NCBI GenBank assembly: GCA_013817655.1
Contig: JACDCJ010000102.1
Location: 1-7,189 of the forward strand
Direction: 5' to 3'
DNA length: 7,189 nt
Source of the DNA: Actinosomnolentus pattersoniae (SeqCode)
Lineage (GTDB): Bacteria > Actinomycetota > UBA4738
This document shows positions 1 to 5,810 of the stretch, piece by piece; the stretch's first letter is position 1, and every line of letters begins with the position of its first letter. A model generated the notes under the pieces. That model saw nothing but the letters and a program-made list of their open reading frames with translations. It did not search any database and had not been told where the DNA came from. Both the position numbers and the translations under genes were made by a program.

Positions 1-82
1 GCTCCACGGCAAGCCCGTGGTCACGGTCGTCTGCTGCTCCGCGGGGCCGTGGAGGAAGGGGAGAAGGTCGTGCGTCCGATGA
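1..82 (+). pseudogene. Upstream fragment of frameshifted FAD-linked oxidoreductase (partial)
   Basis: Read from base 2, the first 48 bases encode LHGKPVVTVVCCSAGP, a hydrophobic strand followed by a small-residue turn. This is what is expected just before the EEGE motif of berberine-bridge-type FAD oxidoreductases. The same frame then turns into arginine-rich nonsense (WRKGRR...) and stops at TGA 80-82. The family sequence resumes in the other frame at base 49-52. The piece is therefore the tail of the upstream part of the same gene, cut by an apparent one-base deletion around 44-55. The 5' part lies outside the window. Whether this is a real mutation or a sequencing or assembly error cannot be told from here. 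Confidence 0.55.
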
Positions 83-603
83 AGGAATTCGGCTCCCCGG
101 TCCTGGACCTGTGCCTCCCGAAGCCGTTCGTAGCCCATCAGTCGATGTTCGATGCGTCCTTCCCGCAGGGCTGGTCGTACTACTTCCGATCCTGCGACGT
201 GTCGGAGCTCACGGACGAAGTCATCGACATCACGGCCGAGCATGCCGTGCGGATCCGGTCCCCGCTCGCGGCCTTCCCTATCTTCCACCTGGGCGGGGCC
301 ATCTCCCGAGTAGGGGAGAACGAGACGGCTTTCAACGGCCGGACCTCCGGACACACGTTCAACATCAACGCCACTACCGCGACGTCCGAAGGCTTCGATG
401 AGGAGCGGGAGTGGTCCAGAACCTTCTGGAAGGCCCTCGAGCCCCACCACACCAGCGTCTACGTGAACTTCCTCATGGAGGAGGGGGAGGAGCGGGTCCG
501 CCAGGCCTATGGAGGTGAGAGATACGACCGGTTGAAGGGGCTGAAGCGCCGATACGACCCCGACAACTTCTTCCGCCTCAACCAGAACATCCCGCCGGCC
601 TGA
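49..603 (+). CDS. FAD-linked oxidoreductase, C-terminal part with BBE domain
   Basis: This is the C-terminal portion of an FAD-binding oxidoreductase of the berberine bridge enzyme/6-hydroxy-D-nicotine oxidase type. These enzymes carry a covalently or tightly bound FAD and oxidise diverse small substrates; the substrate here is unknown. Seen directly: EEGEKVVRPMKEFGSPVLD near the start, the substrate-domain stretch HQSMFDASFPQGWSYYFRS (about residues 30-48), and the berberine-like C-terminal motif YVNFL...YDPDNFFRLNQNIPP (about 138-183). That last motif is the classic BBE ending. The N-terminal FAD-binding (PCMH) domain is not in the window. The GTG at 49 has no Shine-Dalgarno sequence and sits inside a conserved region, so it is not a natural start. 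The preceding family sequence is in another frame (see the 1-82 fragment). The gene is either a pseudogene or carries a sequence error. The next gene follows after 25 bases on the same strand. Confidence 0.85.
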   Translation: MEEGEKVVRPMKEFGSPVLDLCLPKPFVAHQSMFDASFPQGWSYYFRSCDVSELTDEVIDITAEHAVRIRSPLAAFPIFHLGGAISRVGENETAFNGRTSGHTFNINATTATSEGFDEEREWSRTFWKALEPHHTSVYVNFLMEEGEERVRQAYGGERYDRLKGLKRRYDPDNFFRLNQNIPPA

Positions 604-617
604 GCGCTCAGGTGCCC

Positions 618-625
618 GGGAGGAG
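618..625 (+). promoter_or_regulatory. Ribosome binding site of the TfoX-like gene
   Basis: GGGAGGAG matches the anti-Shine-Dalgarno sequence well. It lies 3 bases before GTG 629 and 6 bases before ATG 632. The spacing favours the ATG at 632 as the actual start. Confidence 0.55.
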
Positions 626-631
626 CGCGTG

Positions 632-976
632 ATGGCCACCGGGGCCGAAGTGGGTGATCCGGAGGAGCTATTCGAGTCGCTTGCGGTCGCCCTCCTGGCC
701 GAACCGGCGGTGAGCCAGGGGACCGGGTTCGGCAAGTCGCCCGGGCTGAGGGTCGGGGGGAAGGTTTTCGCCATGCTCGTCAGGGGCGAGCTCGTTGCGA
801 AGCTGCCGAGGGAACGTGTCGATCGGCTCGTCGTGTCCGGCTCCGGCGCCCGATTCGATCCGGGGCACGGCCGGGTCATGAAGGAGTGGGTCAGCACCCC
901 GGCGCGACACGGCAGTCAGTGGAAACAGCTCGCCGAGGAAGCGCTTCAGTTCGCCAGAGGGGCCGCCCCGCGCTGA
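632..976 (+). CDS. TfoX/Sxy N-terminal-domain-like protein
   Basis: A small soluble protein of 114 residues, or 115 if the adjacent GTG at 629 is used. The ATG at 632 is preferred because of its spacing from GGGAGGAG. The core GGKVFAMLVRGELVAKLPRERVDRLV (about residues 43-68), followed by a GSGARFDPGHGRVMKEWV segment and a C-terminal helix rich in A, E and L, follows the pattern of TfoX N-terminal-like domains. Those have a beta-hairpin with G-K-x-F-A, a K-L-P strand and a final helix. Stand-alone proteins of this type are common in actinobacteria and mostly have no known function. The link to competence regulation seen for TfoX/Sxy should not be assumed. A YjbR/MmcQ-type assignment is an alternative. 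The gene is 25 bases downstream of the oxidoreductase and probably co-transcribed, and it converges on the lyase gene with a 10-base gap. Confidence 0.65.
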   Translation: MATGAEVGDPEELFESLAVALLAEPAVSQGTGFGKSPGLRVGGKVFAMLVRGELVAKLPRERVDRLVVSGSGARFDPGHGRVMKEWVSTPARHGSQWKQLAEEALQFARGAAPR

Positions 977-982
977 CGCGGG
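967..982. terminator. Short GC hairpin between convergent genes, possible terminator
   Basis: CCCGCG-CTGA-CGCGGG forms a perfect 6-bp stem with a four-base loop. It spans the stop codon (974-976) of the TfoX-like gene and ends 4 bases before the stop of the convergent lyase gene. Its position suits a bidirectional terminator. The stem is short, however, and no U-tract follows on either strand, so it may be chance in GC-rich DNA. Confidence 0.3.
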
Positions 983-986
983 TTCC

Positions 987-1739
987 CTATCGGACGATGC
1001 CCGCGAGGAACGTGGCGAGCTCCTCCATGGAGCGGCGGTAGATCAGCGGGCCGTAGCTGATTCGTGCAACCCCCAGTTCGGCAAGCTGCGGAATGGGTGG
1101 CGCCTCCGGCAGGGCCAGGATGTTTACCGGAGCCTGCACCGCATCGACGAACCTGGCGATGGCGTCGGCCTCGGAAAGGAGGATGGGGTAGACGCAGTCG
1201 ACTCCTGCCGCTCGATAGGAGCGGGCGCGGGTGACCGCCTCATCCAGAAACTGGTTCTGGGGCTGCGTGCCGCGGCCGGTGAGGAAGATGTCGACCCGCG
1301 CGTTCATGACGAGTCCGTAGTTCCGGTCGGCTGCGGCGTTGCGCACCGCGGCAAGCCAGTCCGCGTGACGACGCGTATCGACGAGGCGCCCGGTCGTGTG
1401 GTCGGTGTCCTCGAGATTGCAGCCCGCCGCGCCCACGTCCAACAACGCATCGACGAGATCGCCGACCGCCATCCCGTAGCCGGCCTCCGCGTCCACCGTG
1501 ACGGGTGCGCTCACTGCCCTGGCGATCCGACCCGCCGCGGCCAGCATCTCCTCGGCAGGAGCGCCTTCGTGATCCTCGTAGCCAAGCGCGTCCGCGATAC
1601 CGGCGCTTGTGGTTGCGACGACCGGGAATCCAGCCGCCACGACCGCCTTCGCCGAAGCCGCGTCCCAGGCGTTCGGGAGGATCAGCGGCTTTCCGGGAAC
1701 GTGGAGCGACCGCAGGAGTTGGCATCGTTGCTCGAGCAT
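987..1739 (-). CDS. Isocitrate lyase/PEP mutase superfamily protein
   Basis: A 250-residue TIM-barrel enzyme of the isocitrate lyase/phosphoenolpyruvate mutase superfamily. Members cleave or rearrange C-C or P-C bonds next to a carboxylate using Mg2+. Seen in order: LPNAWDAASA (21-30, strand 1 and phosphate/carboxylate-binding loop), TTSAG (43-47), VDAEAGYG (82-89, metal-binding loop), NLED (108-111, metal-binding glutamate region), NARVD (146-150) and a late ISYGPLIYR segment (227-235). The isocitrate lyase signature KKCGH is absent, and the protein is much shorter than ICL. It is therefore not a glyoxylate-cycle ICL. It most resembles the uncharacterised short branch often labelled PEP phosphonomutase or 2-methylisocitrate lyase-like. 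No phosphonate genes are nearby, so the substrate is unknown. The ATG at 1737-1739 fits the usual N-terminus (LRSLHVPGKPLILPNAW) but has no obvious Shine-Dalgarno sequence. It lies 62 bases downstream of the FG-GAP gene on the same strand and may be read through from it. Confidence 0.9.
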   Translation of the reverse strand: MLEQRCQLLRSLHVPGKPLILPNAWDAASAKAVVAAGFPVVATTSAGIADALGYEDHEGAPAEEMLAAAGRIARAVSAPVTVDAEAGYGMAVGDLVDALLDVGAAGCNLEDTDHTTGRLVDTRRHADWLAAVRNAAADRNYGLVMNARVDIFLTGRGTQPQNQFLDEAVTRARSYRAAGVDCVYPILLSEADAIARFVDAVQAPVNILALPEAPPIPQLAELGVARISYGPLIYRRSMEELATFLAGIVR

Positions 1740-1801
1740 CGGGAGCCAAGCTTATCGAAGGGCGCATCGAGTTCGGCGCTGGATGCCGACGAACCCAAGC
1801 A

Positions 1802-3376
1802 TTACCGGACTTCCCCACCGAAGAAGTCCTCGGCTTCTGGTGATTCATCGACGCCGGGGCTGTCCTGATGCCAGAACTGGTCGCCCGCCGGCGTTAGACC
1901 CGAGGGAGCCCCGTAAAGCACGTTCACCGCTCCGGCGTAGAAAGCATCACCAATCGATTCGAACGGCGCGCTCACGGCGAGGTCGTCCTCCGGTCCCTGG
2001 CCGTAGTCGCCGGCGGCCACGCTGTGCCCGAACCAGTCGCCCTCTCCTGAGTCGATGATTCCCGAGCTGTCCTGGCTCCAGAGTTGATCTCCCTCCGCCG
2101 TGATCCCACCGGCGGACCCGAACAGGACGTTCACCGCCCCGTCCTCCACGTTCTCCGCAACTACGCCGACCGCCAGATCGTCGACGCCGTCCCCATCGAA
2201 GTCACCGGAGGCCAGGTCCCATCCGAAGTTCTCTGAGGCATCTGCGGACTCTTTCACACCTTGGCTGTCCTGGTTCCACAGTTGGCTGTCTTGGGCACTG
2301 AGCCCCGTCGACGTGCCGTAAAGGATGTTGATCGACCCTGCTCCTTCCATCCCGGACACGTGGTCTCCGGTGATCCCAACCGCGAGATCCTGGATTCCGT
2401 CGGCGTCCCAGTCCCCGACTGCCAGGCTGAACCATCCGAAGTCCTCGTGGTGGTCGGCCTCGCCCGGCACGCCCGGGACATCCTCATGCCAGAGCTGATT
2501 GCCTTCACTGGACAGGCCCTCTGGCCTCCCATACAAGACCGCCACTGCGCCAGCCGCGTCGATCCCTCCTACGTCCTCGTGCCCGACCCCGATGGCCAGG
2601 TCGGCGTTCCCGTCCATGTCGAAGTCCCCCGCCGCGAGGAACGAGCCGAACCCATCCTGCGCCTCGATGCGGTCCCGAACCCCCGCGGTGTCCTGATCCC
2701 AAGCCTGGCTCCCCGACGCAGTCAGGCCCGTGGGCGACCCGTAAAGGACGGAGACGTACCCAGAGTCCACCACCCCGCGGCTGCTCTTGAACGGGCTCCC
2801 CACGGCGAGGTCGTCGTACCCATCACCGTCGAAGTCACCGCCGGCCAGCGCGTAGCCCCAGAGGTCGTAGAGGCCGGGGTCCTCGCCGACCACCCCAGGG
2901 ACGTCTTGGTGCCAGAATTGGTTCCCCTCCACCGTCAGGCCTGCGGATGAGCCATAGATCACGTTGACGGATCCGGTAAAAGTCACACCCTCCACGGTGT
3001 CGTAGGCGGCCCCGGCCGCGAGGTCTGTATACCCATCCCCATCGAAGTCGGCGACAGCCAGGCTCGAGCCCAGTCGTTCGTAGTTGGCCGCATCCCCCTT
3101 GATTCCGGGGCTGTCCTGGTGCCAGTACTGGCTACGATCCGCGGTCAAACCACGGCGCGTGCCGTACAACACATGGACCGCCCCGGCGTCGAGCCTAGTG
3201 AACTCTTCCCCCAGGACATCCTCGAGAGGCGCGGCTATGGCGAGATCGGCGTATCCATCTCCGTCGAAGTCCGCTCCGGGAACTGCAGGCCGGGCCGATG
3301 ACCCGGTGGGACGACCGGTCGTTACGAGACTGGCGGTGACGAGGGCGAGCAGCGGGATCGCGAACGTTCTGCGCAT
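1802..3376 (-). CDS. Secreted FG-GAP repeat (integrin-alpha-like) beta-propeller protein
   Basis: A 524-residue exported protein built of seven FG-GAP repeats. The N-terminus MRRTF followed by a hydrophobic stretch (about residues 6-19) and small residues looks like a Sec signal peptide, with cleavage probably before about residue 35. Each repeat has a Ca2+-binding-type loop D-x-D-x-D-G-x-x-D followed by LA(V/I/A)G, then G-x-V-x-V-L-Y-G, G-L-(T/S), and Q-x-W-x-Q-D-x-x-G. The loops begin near residues 36, 110, 181, 251, 322, 392 and 457, a period of 65-74. The seventh (DYGQGPEDD) has lost most metal ligands. The first repeat lacks the FG motif before its loop, and the protein ends in FFGGEVR, so the C-terminal strand may complete blade one. 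No LPXTG motif or C-terminal membrane anchor is seen. Such propellers usually bind ligands or other proteins; no catalytic role is evident. The start ATG at 3374-3376 has a perfect AAGGAGG 5 bases upstream. Confidence 0.9.
   Translation of the reverse strand: MRRTFAIPLLALVTASLVTTGRPTGSSARPAVPGADFDGDGYADLAIAAPLEDVLGEEFTRLDAGAVHVLYGTRRGLTADRSQYWHQDSPGIKGDAANYERLGSSLAVADFDGDGYTDLAAGAAYDTVEGVTFTGSVNVIYGSSAGLTVEGNQFWHQDVPGVVGEDPGLYDLWGYALAGGDFDGDGYDDLAVGSPFKSSRGVVDSGYVSVLYGSPTGLTASGSQAWDQDTAGVRDRIEAQDGFGSFLAAGDFDMDGNADLAIGVGHEDVGGIDAAGAVAVLYGRPEGLSSEGNQLWHEDVPGVPGEADHHEDFGWFSLAVGDWDADGIQDLAVGITGDHVSGMEGAGSINILYGTSTGLSAQDSQLWNQDSQGVKESADASENFGWDLASGDFDGDGVDDLAVGVVAENVEDGAVNVLFGSAGGITAEGDQLWSQDSSGIIDSGEGDWFGHSVAAGDYGQGPEDDLAVSAPFESIGDAFYAGAVNVLYGAPSGLTPAGDQFWHQDSPGVDESPEAEDFFGGEVR
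1817..3271 (-). repeat. Seven tandem FG-GAP coding repeats, about 195-222 bp period
   Basis: The region encoding residues 36-520 of the FG-GAP protein consists of seven diverged in-frame repeats. Recurrent DNA-level motifs are visible, for example the complement of GACTTCGATGGGGA for the DFDGDG loops and of TGGCACCAGGAC for WHQD. The copies differ clearly, so this is old protein-domain duplication rather than a recent tandem expansion. Confidence 0.85.
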
Positions 3377-3381
3377 CGGCG

Positions 3382-3388
3382 CCTCCTT
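3382..3388 (-). promoter_or_regulatory. Ribosome binding site of the FG-GAP gene
   Basis: On the minus strand AAGGAGG lies 5 bases before the ATG at 3374-3376. It is a perfect Shine-Dalgarno match and decides the start. Confidence 0.8.
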
Positions 3389-3398
3389 CGAGGGAGCG

Positions 3399-3432
3399 AA
3401 GATAGACCGGCTTCCTTACGGACTGCTTACGG
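3399..3432 (-). promoter_or_regulatory. Candidate activator-dependent promoter with 11-bp direct repeats
   Basis: On the minus strand the 7-mer CCGTAAG occurs twice, separated by CAGT (forward strand CTTACGG at 3415-3421 and 3426-3432). The period is 11 bp, one helical turn. Ten bases downstream is TATCTT (3399-3404), a possible -10 hexamer. No recognisable -35 hexamer occupies the expected position. Tandem 11-bp repeats about 10 bp from the -10 are the known layout of PhoB/OmpR-family sites such as the Pho box. The identity of any regulator here is not known. The repeat also overlaps the stop codon of a putative small ORF, so it may be coincidental. Confidence 0.4.
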
Positions 3433-3540
3433 TCCCGGACTCAGGTCCCCGCGGGCGGATTCGTCGAGCGAGGAGTCGAGGTTCCGGAGGTCCTGGACTA
3501 GCTTCTTGGGGTCTTCCTTGCCGAGCGAGTGGCGGACCAT
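3427..3540 (-). CDS. Putative small ORF of 37 residues
   Basis: A short open frame on the minus strand, ATG at 3538-3540 to TAA at 3427-3429, encodes a hydrophilic, probably helical peptide (MVRHSLGKEDPKKLVQDLRN followed by LDSSLDESAR and GDLSPGP). About 32 of 37 sense codons end in G or C, like the neighbouring genes, and the composition (K, E, D, L, R, Q) looks protein-like. An AGGGA lies about 10 bases before the ATG, a weak and rather distant ribosome binding site. It ends 50 bases before the FG-GAP gene on the same strand. I do not recognise a family. It could be a real small protein, a degraded gene end, or chance in GC-rich DNA. Confidence 0.35.
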   Translation of the reverse strand: MVRHSLGKEDPKKLVQDLRNLDSSLDESARGDLSPGP

Positions 3541-3626
3541 TCCGGTTCGATCCCTGCCTGCCCTCGCCCCTCCGAGCTCTAGGGAGAAGTGGGAGGAGGT
3601 CGTGGGGCGGGCTGACCGCTTGCTTG
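3541..3626. other. Remainder of divergent intergenic region
   Basis: Between the putative small ORF and the candidate promoter of the rightward operon, nothing further is recognised. A GGTTCGATCC stretch at about 3544-3554 resembles a tRNA T-loop, but no matching stems or anticodon arm surround it. The divergent gene starts (3376 leftward, 3693 rightward) make the whole 3377-3692 interval a regulatory region. Confidence 0.4.
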
Positions 3627-3655
3627 TTGACTGCCAGCTCGCAGGCGCGTTTACT
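3627..3655 (+). promoter_or_regulatory. Candidate sigma-70-type promoter for the rightward genes
   Basis: TTGACT (3627-3632) is followed after exactly 17 bases by TTTACT (3650-3655). The -35 matches TTGACA at five of six positions and the -10 matches TATAAT at four of six, lacking the conserved second A. Predicted transcription would begin near 3662, giving a leader of about 30 bases before ATG 3693. Confidence 0.4.
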
Positions 3656-3678
3656 GAGTCCCCTGGAGCCCTCTATAG

Positions 3679-3685
3679 AAGGAGG
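3679..3685 (+). promoter_or_regulatory. Ribosome binding site of the ABM-like gene
   Basis: A perfect AAGGAGG lies 7 bases before ATG 3693. It fixes the start there, even though the frame stays open far upstream on this strand. Confidence 0.85.
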
Positions 3686-3692
3686 TCGCGGC

Positions 3693-3992
3693 ATGTACGC
3701 ACGCCACGTAGTCATTCACGGCTCGCCGGACAAGATCGACGACGGCATCCGCTCTGTCCGGGAGAAAGTCCTTCCGGCACTTCGGGAATGCGCGGGGTTC
3801 AAGGGACAACTGTTGCTGGTGGACCGCAGCAGGGGCGAGGCCATCGGCATCAGCCTCTGGGACACCGAGGAGAACATGCGGGCGAGCGAGGAGAAGGTCC
3901 GGGCGACCAGGCAGCAGGCCGCAGACGAGGTCGAGGCCTCCTCGGCTCCGGATGTCTCTCTCTACGAACTGCCCGTCTTCGAAACGACCTAG
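3693..3992 (+). CDS. Small ABM-like (dimeric alpha/beta barrel) protein
   Basis: A 99-residue soluble protein. It opens with a beta strand (YARHVVIHG), followed by an amphipathic helix (KIDDGIRSVREKVLPALREC), a strand pair GFKGQLLLVDRSRGEAIGISLW (about 35-56), a second helix (about 57-82) and a final strand DVSLYELPVFE. This order and the phrase G-x-x-I-S-L-W-D-T-E-E match the ferredoxin-like fold of the antibiotic biosynthesis monooxygenase (ABM) superfamily, whose members usually form dimers. Small stand-alone members are common in actinobacteria. Most are uncharacterised, and monooxygenase activity should not be assumed. It is the first rightward gene after the divergent region, 42 bases before the next gene, with which it could share a transcript. 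No terminator is seen between them. Confidence 0.7.
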   Translation: MYARHVVIHGSPDKIDDGIRSVREKVLPALRECAGFKGQLLLVDRSRGEAIGISLWDTEENMRASEEKVRATRQQAADEVEASSAPDVSLYELPVFETT

Positions 3993-4034
3993 AGAACTCG
4001 CATCGTCCGGCCGGGTTAATTCCGACCGTGCCGT

Positions 4035-5810
4035 ATGCTGCGAGGTCACTTGGAAATCGAGTCCTCACCCGAACCCGCCTTCGGGCCGGACGATCCGCTT
4101 GCCCGCGGCTTTCAGCAAGCGGTCGATCGGCTGCGGTTCGGAGCCGAAGCGATGGGGGAGCGGCTCCTAATCCTGGATGTGGAACCGCCGCCCGTCATAG
4201 GGGCCAGTGGCGCCGCCGTCGGACTCGACCGGCAGGGCGTGACGGTCATGCTCGTGGCGCTGGCAGAACTATCCGACAGCGCTCCCGATGACCTGGGCGA
4301 CGCGCTCACCCGGATGGGCGCGCTGACGGAGGCCGACCTCGCTCGGCTGGCCAACATCCTCCCGGAAGCGCTGCGGGGCATGCATTCCCAGCGTTTCGGA
4401 TCGGCGAACGGGGCGCCGCCGATCAACTTCGACCAGCGTGTCGTCCTGGTCCTGGGCGAGGAGCCCTCGCAGGAGTGGTGGCGCCGCCTCGAGGTCGAGC
4501 TTGGGTCCCGGCTCGACGGCGTGTTCGTGGTTCGCGACGGGGCGGCCTATCGCCTTCGTGTCCTGGCCAACGCATCCCGGCCGCGTGGACGTGCGGCCGC
4601 GCTGCTCGGTTCGAAATGGGGCACGGCCGCCGCAGTGGGAGTCGCCGCCGCCCTGCTGGCGGTGGCCCTGACGGGTGGGTTCGACCGCGAGTCCCGGGAA
4701 CGGCTGCCCATCGTCGAGGGGTTCGTGTCGACGGTCGCCACGGGCGTCCCGGGCGACGCCACACACACGCAGTGGACCGGACAGCGCCACATCGTCCAGA
4801 CGTCCGACGATCGCCTGCATGTTCTGTACGCGAGCGCGGGGCGGCTGCACGTGGTGTCCGACCACGGCAATGGCGGGCGGACCTGGGACGAGCAGGTCGC
4901 GGTCCCGGAGATCAGGTCCACCGGGTACGCCGCCGCAGTCGACGGAGAGGACCGCATCGTGGTCGCCTGGACCGACGACGAGACGCTTCGACTGACCACA
5001 CTCACGGAAGGCACGTCGGGATGGACGGTCGGAGAGGTCTTGGTGCTGGACGAGCAGGCCCCATCCCGGGTTGTCGACATCGCATGGGATGAGTCGAGCG
5101 ACGTGGGCCACGTGGTCTGGGCCGCCGGCCAGGAGGGGGGTGAGCACCCGCGATGGGCGGCCGTGGCGACCACGCCCGCTCTTCGCGTGCTGCAGTCGGC
5201 GGACCTCGCGCCACGGGCTCCGTCGGGCAGCGTGCTCATCACCGTTGCGGTCGCACCCGGCTCCGAGGTTGTGGCGGCGTACCGGCGCGGTGACCGCGGC
5301 GGGTTCTTCTCCCGTTCCGCTGCCGTAGGCGGCGGCCCGTTCACATGGGCGCCGGAGCAGATGGTGTCCGGCCAGTCGACCTTCGGCGCGGTGAGCCTCG
5401 TCGCCGATCGACGGGGCGATTTCCATCTCGCCCTGCGCGACGATCTCCAGCCGTCGCTCCTGTACTTCCGGAAGTCACCGGGGCAGGGGTGGGACTCGGG
5501 CGAGGTGGCGGTGGCCGCGCCGACGCCCGCGGAGGTCGACTTTCCCGTGCTGAGTCTGGATGAACGATCGGGCCTCGTGTTCGTGTTCTTCCAGAATGCC
5601 GCGGTGGATCCGTCGCCCCAGATCCGTGTTCTCGTGCGCGATCCCGTGGCGGGTTGGCAGGGCTCCTATCAGGTCGTCAATCCCGAGGGCATTCCGCAAG
5701 GCGCGAACTTCCCCATCGCGGCGGGCACGGTCACCGGCTCGGCCTCGGTTTTGTGGACGAGGCTGGGGCCAATTCCGCAGATCGAGATCGCCCGGTTCCT
5801 CGCCCCGTGA
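4035..5810 (+). CDS. Single-pass membrane protein with cytoplasmic alpha/beta domain and extracellular propeller-like domain
   Basis: A 591-residue protein of unknown function. Residues 1-180 are soluble and mixed alpha/beta. They run ILDVEPP, then GASGAAVGLDRQGVTVMLVALAE, a helical region, and NFDQRVVLVLGE and GVFVVRDGAAYRLRVL. This order recalls PD-(D/E)XK nuclease-like domains (LDxxGxxxxxELK ... QRVVLV), but the E-x-K catalytic triplet is replaced by V-A-L, so nuclease activity is unlikely. That resemblance is inference. Basic residues at 182-194 precede one transmembrane helix (about 195-215, WGTAAAVGVAAALLAVALTGG), giving an N-in, C-out topology. Residues 225-591 contain about seven diverged units, near 260, 307, 358, 411, 462, 514 and 569, of the form strand-strand followed by G-x-W. 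They resemble a sialidase/BNR-type beta-propeller. No catalytic residues are recognised. The ATG at 4035 lacks a Shine-Dalgarno sequence. TTG 4050, behind GAGG at 4042-4045, is an alternative start. The stop overlaps the next gene's GTG. Confidence 0.8.
   Translation: MLRGHLEIESSPEPAFGPDDPLARGFQQAVDRLRFGAEAMGERLLILDVEPPPVIGASGAAVGLDRQGVTVMLVALAELSDSAPDDLGDALTRMGALTEADLARLANILPEALRGMHSQRFGSANGAPPINFDQRVVLVLGEEPSQEWWRRLEVELGSRLDGVFVVRDGAAYRLRVLANASRPRGRAAALLGSKWGTAAAVGVAAALLAVALTGGFDRESRERLPIVEGFVSTVATGVPGDATHTQWTGQRHIVQTSDDRLHVLYASAGRLHVVSDHGNGGRTWDEQVAVPEIRSTGYAAAVDGEDRIVVAWTDDETLRLTTLTEGTSGWTVGEVLVLDEQAPSRVVDIAWDESSDVGHVVWAAGQEGGEHPRWAAVATTPALRVLQSADLAPRAPSGSVLITVAVAPGSEVVAAYRRGDRGGFFSRSAAVGGGPFTWAPEQMVSGQSTFGAVSLVADRRGDFHLALRDDLQPSLLYFRKSPGQGWDSGEVAVAAPTPAEVDFPVLSLDERSGLVFVFFQNAAVDPSPQIRVLVRDPVAGWQGSYQVVNPEGIPQGANFPIAAGTVTGSASVLWTRLGPIPQIEIARFLAP

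Noticed and set aside
1740..1801. Possible terminator between the FG-GAP gene and the lyase gene
   Set aside because: On the minus strand GTTC...GAAC and GGC...GCC pair only with a 3-base bulge and without a U-tract. The hairpin is too weak to call.
2261..2950. Plus-strand open frame of 229 codons inside the FG-GAP gene
   Set aside because: It mirrors the repeated DNA of the minus-strand FG-GAP repeats and has no ribosome binding site or domain of its own.
3544..3554. GGTTCGATCC resembling a tRNA T-loop
   Set aside because: The flanks do not pair as a T-stem, and no acceptor stem, anticodon arm or D-arm is found around it.
3084..3692. Upstream in-frame extension of the ABM-like gene
   Set aside because: The frame is open by chance. 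It crosses the divergent promoter region and the antisense of the FG-GAP signal peptide. The perfect AAGGAGG 7 bases before ATG 3693 marks the real start.
3993..4034. Possible promoter or terminator between the ABM-like gene and the 591-residue protein
   Set aside because: TTAATT at 4016-4021 is the only AT-rich hexamer. It has no matching -35, and no stable stem-loop is present, so neither element is supported.
4269..5426. Minus-strand open frame of 385 codons opposite the 591-residue protein
   Set aside because: Low-complexity arginine/histidine/glycine-rich translation with no domain pattern. The plus strand has a transmembrane helix and regular propeller-like repeats.
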